DNA of 11,541 nt, taken from contig JAGCCD010000195.1 of the NCBI GenBank assembly GCA_017651785.1, forward strand, positions 1 to 11,541, given 5' to 3'. A program made the position numbers and the translations under genes. The stretch's first letter is position 1; each line of letters begins with the position of its first letter. Source of the DNA: Bacteroidales bacterium (lineage in GTDB: Bacteria > Bacteroidota > Bacteroidia > Bacteroidales > UBA932). The notes beneath the pieces are model-generated. The model worked only from the letters and a program-made list of their open reading frames with translations, did no database searches and was not told where the DNA came from. Shown here in pieces: positions 8,006 through 11,541 of this stretch.

Positions 8006-11000
8006 CTAGAATTTAAGGTTAAGTCCGCAAAGGATCGTACGGGGCTGGGGATATACGCCGTAGTCTACGCCGAGGGAGGTTCCGCCGGAGGAGATTTCGG
8101 GGTCGTAGCCGCGGTAATTGGTGAACGTAAGCAGGTTCTCTGCTGCCACGTAGAAGCGCAGCGACTTTACGAGAACGGTCTTGGTCCACTTCTGAGGGAG
8201 GGTGTATCCCAGCTGGATGTTCTTGAGGCGCAGGTAGCTGCCGTCCTGTACATACAGGTCTGACATACGCCAGTTCACGTTGTCTCCGCGAACTATGCGG
8301 GGATATTTGTTGGAGGTGCCTTCACCGGTCCAGCGGCCCAGCATGTAGGTGGGCATGTTGGACTCGGAAACGTCGTTGCGACGGGTTACGTCCAGTACAT
8401 CGTTGCCCACGGTGCTCTGCCAGAGCATGAAGAAGTCGATGTTCTTCCAGCCTGCGGAGAAGTTGAGGCCGAAGGTCCAGTCGGGCATGCCGTTGCCTAT
8501 GTAGGTACGGTCGTCGTCGTTGAAGATGCCGTCTTTGTTGGCATCTACGAACTTCACGTCGCCGGGAACCGCGTCGGGCATGAGTTTCTCGCCCTTGTCG
8601 TTCACGTAAGCGTCAATTTCTGCCTGATTCTGGAAGATGCCGTCGGTCTTGAAACCGTAGAAGTAAGGGAACGGGTAGCCGTTCTCTCCCCTTGTCATGG
8701 CGCCGGCGCCCTGGAAGGAATCGTAGTTCTGGAAACCGGACTCGTTACCCATGGAGACGAGGCGGTTGTACAGGTATGTGGCATTGCCGCCGATGCGGAA
8801 GTTCCAGTCGCCTGTACCCCACTTGTAGCTGGCCTCGAGCTCTACGCCGCGGTTAACCATCTTACCGCCGTTGCCCCAGGGGCTTGACTCACCCACATAT
8901 GCGGGGGTGGGCATCTGGAGCAGCATGCCGTCGGTGGTCTTGTTGTAGAGGTCTATGCCCAGGGTGAGGGCGTTGTTGAAGAAACCGAGGTCGAAACCGA
9001 GGTTGGTCTGGATGGAGCGCTCCCAGTGCAGGTCGGGGTTGGCGAGGCCGCTGGACTTCACGCCCTGCACGGTGGTCTCGTCGGGTCCGAAGATGTAGTT
9101 GTTGTCTTTAGATGTGAGGGTGGTGTAGCGGAAGGCCTCGAAGGCGTCGGATCCGTTCACGCCCCAGGAGAAGCGCACCTTTGCGGTGGAGAACCATGCG
9201 GGAAGCGTCATGTAAGGCTCCTTGTGGAGGTTCCAGCCCAAAGAGAAGGACGGGAAGTTACCCCACTTGTTGTTGGCGCCGAAGCGTGAGGAACCGTCGC
9301 GGCGGAACGTGACCTGGGCCATGTAGCGCTCGTCGTAGTTCCAGTCTGCACGGGCGAAGTAGGATGCAAGCCTGTAGGGAGAATTGACCCAGCCGCTGGC
9401 GCTCTGCTTGTCGGGCTCGTCGGTATTGTTGGGTGCGTTGTTGATGTAAGGCTTGCCGTACCACTCCTCGGCTAAGTCGCGGCGCATGCCGTACAGGCCG
9501 TCGGAAGTGTTTTCCATTGCGCTCTGGCCCACCATCGCGGAGACTGCGTGCTTGCCGAATTCCTTATTCCAGGTGATGTAGTTTTCTACCTGCCACACGA
9601 GGCCCTTCTCGTACTGGGCGTTCACGTTGGTGGAGCTTGCGCGGTTGTTTCCGGAGAGGTAGAACAGAGGAGTGTATCCGCTATTGCCCCAGAAGCTCAT
9701 GTCCATGCTGAAGGTGCTGTGCAGCTTGATGGTGTCCCAGATCTGCAGTTCACCGCCGAAGGCGCCGACCACCTTGTGGCTCCAGTTGTCGTTTGCAGGG
9801 AGCGAGAGACTGGCGATGGGGTTTACCATTTCGTTGTAGGAACCGCCGGGAATCATATATACGCGGCCTTCCGCATCAGTGAGGAGCTTCTCGCCGGCAT
9901 AAACGGTGGAATAGTTCGCTATGTCCGCATCTGTTGCGAAGATGCCCAGGATGGGAGACATTGCCAGGGCCGAGCCCAGGGGTGAACCCCACTGGGAATT
10001 CTCTGCGATGCCCTTTGAACTTATGCGGGCGTAGGACAGCTGGTTGGTAAGCACCATCTTGTTGAGGAAGCTGCGCTCAAGGCTGCTGTCCCAAAGGGTG
10101 AAGCTGGTGTTGGAGCGGAGGGTGAGACGCTTGTAGTTGGAACGGTTGAAGTTGCCGCCAACGATACCTTCCTGGTCTGTGTAACCGAGTGACAGGTAGT
10201 AGTTAACTACGTCTGAAGCGCCGCTCACGGAGACCTCGTGGGTCTGCTGGGGAGCATTGTAGTTGAAGACCTCTTTCTGCCAGTCGGTACCCACGCCGTA
10301 CTGGAAAGGATCGTTGTAGCGGGGAGCCGAACCGCTGTTGATGTAACCCTCGTTGATGAGGAGGGCGTACTCGCTGGCGTTCAGCACCTCACGCTCCTTC
10401 CAGGGGCTGGAAAGGCCGTAGGAGAAGTTGTAGTCTATGCTTGCCTTGCCCTTGGTGCCCTTCTTTGTGGTGACGAGTACCACGCCGTTTGCCGCACGTG
10501 TTCCGTACACGGCACCGGAGGCGGCGTCCTTGAGGACTTCGATACTCTCGATGTCGGAAGGGTTGAGGTAGTCGATACCGCCGCTGATGGGCATTCCGTC
10601 AACGATGTAGATAGGATCTGACGAGTTGATGGAACCCACACCGCGCACACGGATTCGGGACGATGCGCCCGGCTGGCCGGACGATGCCGTTACGGTAACG
10701 CCGGCGGTAAGGCCCTTGAGGGCGTTGTCTACGCGGGTGGGAGCGGTGAGCCCGAGGGCCTCCGAATCCACCTTTGCGATTGATGCCGTCACGACGCTCT
10801 TCTTCTGGACGCCGTAGCCTATGACCACGGTTTCTTCCAGCATCTGGGTGTCGTCGGGGAGGACGATGACGGCAGACTCCTGGTCTGCAGTGACAGTGAT
10901 TACCTGCGTTGCATAGCCAAGGCAGGATACCTCTACGGCGGAGCCGCGGCGTACCACAAGAGAGAATTCTCCGTCTACGCCGGTCATGGTTCCGTTCGAT

Positions 11001-11137
11001 GTACCTTGCTCAACTACGAAAGCGCCCACGATGGGCTCTCCGGCGCTGTCCTGAACGACACCCCTGAAGGAGGCGTTCTGCGCCATTGCAACCAGGCTCA
11101 CTCCCACTGCGAGGATGAGTGATGCAATTCTTTTCAT
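8006..11137 (-). CDS. SusC/RagA-family TonB-linked outer-membrane oligosaccharide transporter
   Basis: A 1043-residue beta-barrel transporter. The signal peptide probably ends at AMA|Q (after residue 19). A carboxypeptidase-D regulatory-like domain follows (FRGVVQDSAGEPIVGAFV, then DGEFSL and VSCLGYATQVI, about 24-93). LEETVVIGYG (100-109) marks the TonB-contact/plug entry. The plug domain holds SIRVRG-type motifs (RIRVRGVGSI at 161-170), PIYIVDGMPI and VLKDAASGAVYGTRAANGVVLVTTKKG (about 175-227). The rest is barrel, ending in LKF as is usual for outer-membrane proteins. It imports oligosaccharides into the periplasm using TonB-ExbBD energy, paired with the SusD-like protein encoded next. It is the first gene of the operon, with a promoter in the 91-nt gap upstream. 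The length is typical and it looks intact. Confidence 0.97.
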   Translation of the reverse strand: MKRIASLILAVGVSLVAMAQNASFRGVVQDSAGEPIVGAFVVEQGTSNGTMTGVDGEFSLVVRRGSAVEVSCLGYATQVITVTADQESAVIVLPDDTQMLEETVVIGYGVQKKSVVTASIAKVDSEALGLTAPTRVDNALKGLTAGVTVTASSGQPGASSRIRVRGVGSINSSDPIYIVDGMPISGGIDYLNPSDIESIEVLKDAASGAVYGTRAANGVVLVTTKKGTKGKASIDYNFSYGLSSPWKEREVLNASEYALLINEGYINSGSAPRYNDPFQYGVGTDWQKEVFNYNAPQQTHEVSVSGASDVVNYYLSLGYTDQEGIVGGNFNRSNYKRLTLRSNTSFTLWDSSLERSFLNKMVLTNQLSYARISSKGIAENSQWGSPLGSALAMSPILGIFATDADIANYSTVYAGEKLLTDAEGRVYMIPGGSYNEMVNPIASLSLPANDNWSHKVVGAFGGELQIWDTIKLHSTFSMDMSFWGNSGYTPLFYLSGNNRASSTNVNAQYEKGLVWQVENYITWNKEFGKHAVSAMVGQSAMENTSDGLYGMRRDLAEEWYGKPYINNAPNNTDEPDKQSASGWVNSPYRLASYFARADWNYDERYMAQVTFRRDGSSRFGANNKWGNFPSFSLGWNLHKEPYMTLPAWFSTAKVRFSWGVNGSDAFEAFRYTTLTSKDNNYIFGPDETTVQGVKSSGLANPDLHWERSIQTNLGFDLGFFNNALTLGIDLYNKTTDGMLLQMPTPAYVGESSPWGNGGKMVNRGVELEASYKWGTGDWNFRIGGNATYLYNRLVSMGNESGFQNYDSFQGAGAMTRGENGYPFPYFYGFKTDGIFQNQAEIDAYVNDKGEKLMPDAVPGDVKFVDANKDGIFNDDDRTYIGNGMPDWTFGLNFSAGWKNIDFFMLWQSTVGNDVLDVTRRNDVSESNMPTYMLGRWTGEGTSNKYPRIVRGDNVNWRMSDLYVQDGSYLRLKNIQLGYTLPQKWTKTVLVKSLRFYVAAENLLTFTNYRGYDPEISSGGTSLGVDYGVYPQPRTILCGLNLKF

Positions 11138-11152
11138 ACGTTGATATTAGAG

Positions 11153-11179
11153 TTGATTGGTTTGGTTGGTTTCAATCAA
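11153..11179 (-). promoter_or_regulatory. 7-bp inverted repeat in the predicted leader of the SusC-like operon
   Basis: TTGATTG at 11153-11159 and its exact complement CAATCAA at 11173-11179 are separated by 13 nt. On the minus strand they would form a stem with an A/C-rich loop (AAACCAACCAAAC). The repeat lies between the predicted transcription start (about 11182) and the SusC-like ATG at 11137. It could be an RNA hairpin in the 5' leader or a binding site for a dimeric regulator. The stem is short and AT-rich, so chance is possible. Confidence 0.4.
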
Positions 11180-11187
11180 AGTGGAGA

Positions 11188-11195
11188 CAAAGATA
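11188..11195 (-). promoter_or_regulatory. Bacteroidota -7 promoter element for the PUL operon
   Basis: Read on the minus strand this is TATCTTTG, an exact fit to the TAnnTTTG -7 consensus known from Bacteroides. It ends 50 nt before the SusC-like start codon, giving a plausible leader of about 45 nt. No clear -33 TTTG is seen at the expected spacing of about 20 nt, where there is an A/T-rich stretch instead. This could mean dependence on an activator. Confidence 0.6.
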
Positions 11196-11216
11196 CTTAT
11201 ATTTTTATAACTTTTG

Positions 11217-11224
11217 TAACTTTG
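11217..11224 (+). promoter_or_regulatory. Possible -7 element for the divergent lipoprotein gene
   Basis: TAACTTTG on the plus strand fits TAnnTTTG. A near copy with one extra T (TAACTTTTG) lies directly upstream at 11208-11216. The element ends only 4 nt before the ATG at 11229, so a start site at the usual distance would give an almost leaderless transcript. No -33 TTTG is visible. It may be a chance match in AT-rich DNA. Confidence 0.35.
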
Positions 11225-11228
11225 CAAT

Positions 11229-11541
11229 ATGAAACTGTTTTCAATAACGGGGATAGTATGCACGCTTATCGTTTCGGTAACGCTAACTTCGTGTAAAAAA
11301 GCCCCTTACATAAGCCTCAACACCCCCAGCGCCATTGAGTTCGCCTTCAATGGAGGCCAGGGAGAGATTGTTTTTTCCACCAACAGGCCCTGGAGTGCAA
11401 GCAATACGGGAGACTGGTGCACGCTTCCCCAGACCTCGGGAGAGGGAGGTGAATGTTCCATTCCCCTGATCATATCCCCCAATCCGGATTTCGACCCCAG
11501 AAGGTGCACGGTATCCGTGTCCACAGAGGCCGGTTCCTTCG
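11229..11541 (+). CDS. BACON-like domain lipoprotein, N-terminal part (divergent gene)
   Basis: The first 104 residues of a plus-strand gene that runs off the right edge. It begins MKLFSITGIVCTLIVSVTLT and has a lipobox at LTSC (Cys22). After the Cys comes KKAPYISLNTPSAIEFAFNGGQGEIVFSTNRPWSASNTGDWCTL, the usual BACON pattern of a hydrophobic strand, then a strand ending in a Trp-x-Ala/Ser motif, then a second Trp. Residues about 85-104 (NPDFDPRRCTVSVST) fit the next strands of that fold. The Cys is followed by Lys-Lys-Ala rather than acidic residues, so surface export is less obvious than for the lipoproteins of the opposite operon. BACON domains occur in PUL enzymes and binding proteins, and what lies downstream is unseen, so the function is open. 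The reading frame is open to the window edge. Confidence 0.75.
   Translation, partial: MKLFSITGIVCTLIVSVTLTSCKKAPYISLNTPSAIEFAFNGGQGEIVFSTNRPWSASNTGDWCTLPQTSGEGGECSIPLIISPNPDFDPRRCTVSVSTEAGSF

Noticed and set aside
6746..8263. Open plus-strand frame of 505 codons opposite the SusD-like gene
   Set aside because: It lies antisense to an unmistakable SusD-family gene, crosses into the SusC-like gene, and has no recognisable domain or signal.
11306..11524. Minus-strand frame of 72 codons near the right edge
   Set aside because: It is antisense to the BACON-like lipoprotein, which has a signal peptide and recognisable fold pattern. No domain or promoter supports the minus-strand frame.

Overview
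The window looks like a Bacteroidota (order Bacteroidales) polysaccharide utilization locus (PUL). The evidence is an adjacent SusC-type TonB-dependent transporter and SusD-type lipoprotein, several lipoproteins with Cys lipoboxes, BACON domains, and TAnnTTTG-type -7 promoter elements. The DNA looks clearly more GC-rich than typical Bacteroides. This would fit Alistipes/Rikenellaceae or a related uncultured lineage, but the genus is inference.

Layout: almost the whole window is one minus-strand operon read from right to left. The order is SusC-like transporter (11137-8006), SusD-like lipoprotein (7999-6488), a very large multidomain putative surface glycan-binding lipoprotein (6474-3061), BACON + GH16 endo-beta-glucanase lipoprotein (3057-1978), CotH-kinase-family lipoprotein (1974-373), and the N-terminal part of a dicarboxylate/amino-acid:cation symporter (368 to beyond the left edge). 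Intergenic gaps are 6, 13, 3, 3 and 4 nt, and I see no internal terminator. A short AT-rich region (11138-11228) holds a good -7 element for the operon, a 7-bp inverted repeat in its predicted leader, and the start of a divergent plus-strand gene for a BACON-like lipoprotein that runs off the right edge. No stretch over 300 bases lacks a gene. I see no RNA gene, CRISPR array, insertion sequence or regulator gene.

Working model: the GH16 enzyme cuts a beta-1,3- or mixed-linkage beta-glucan at the cell surface. The large lipoprotein and the SusD-like protein bind the glycan and its fragments, and the SusC-like channel imports them into the periplasm. Exo-acting enzymes (GH3 and similar) and a sensor/regulator are not in the window and may lie outside it. 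The less routine parts are the large binding protein (six repeated domains, with the last four in an A-B-B-A order), the CotH-kinase-like lipoprotein, and the organic-acid/amino-acid symporter placed in tight operon spacing behind them. I did not find a clearly new type of system. These additions to an otherwise recognisable beta-glucan PUL are the best leads.
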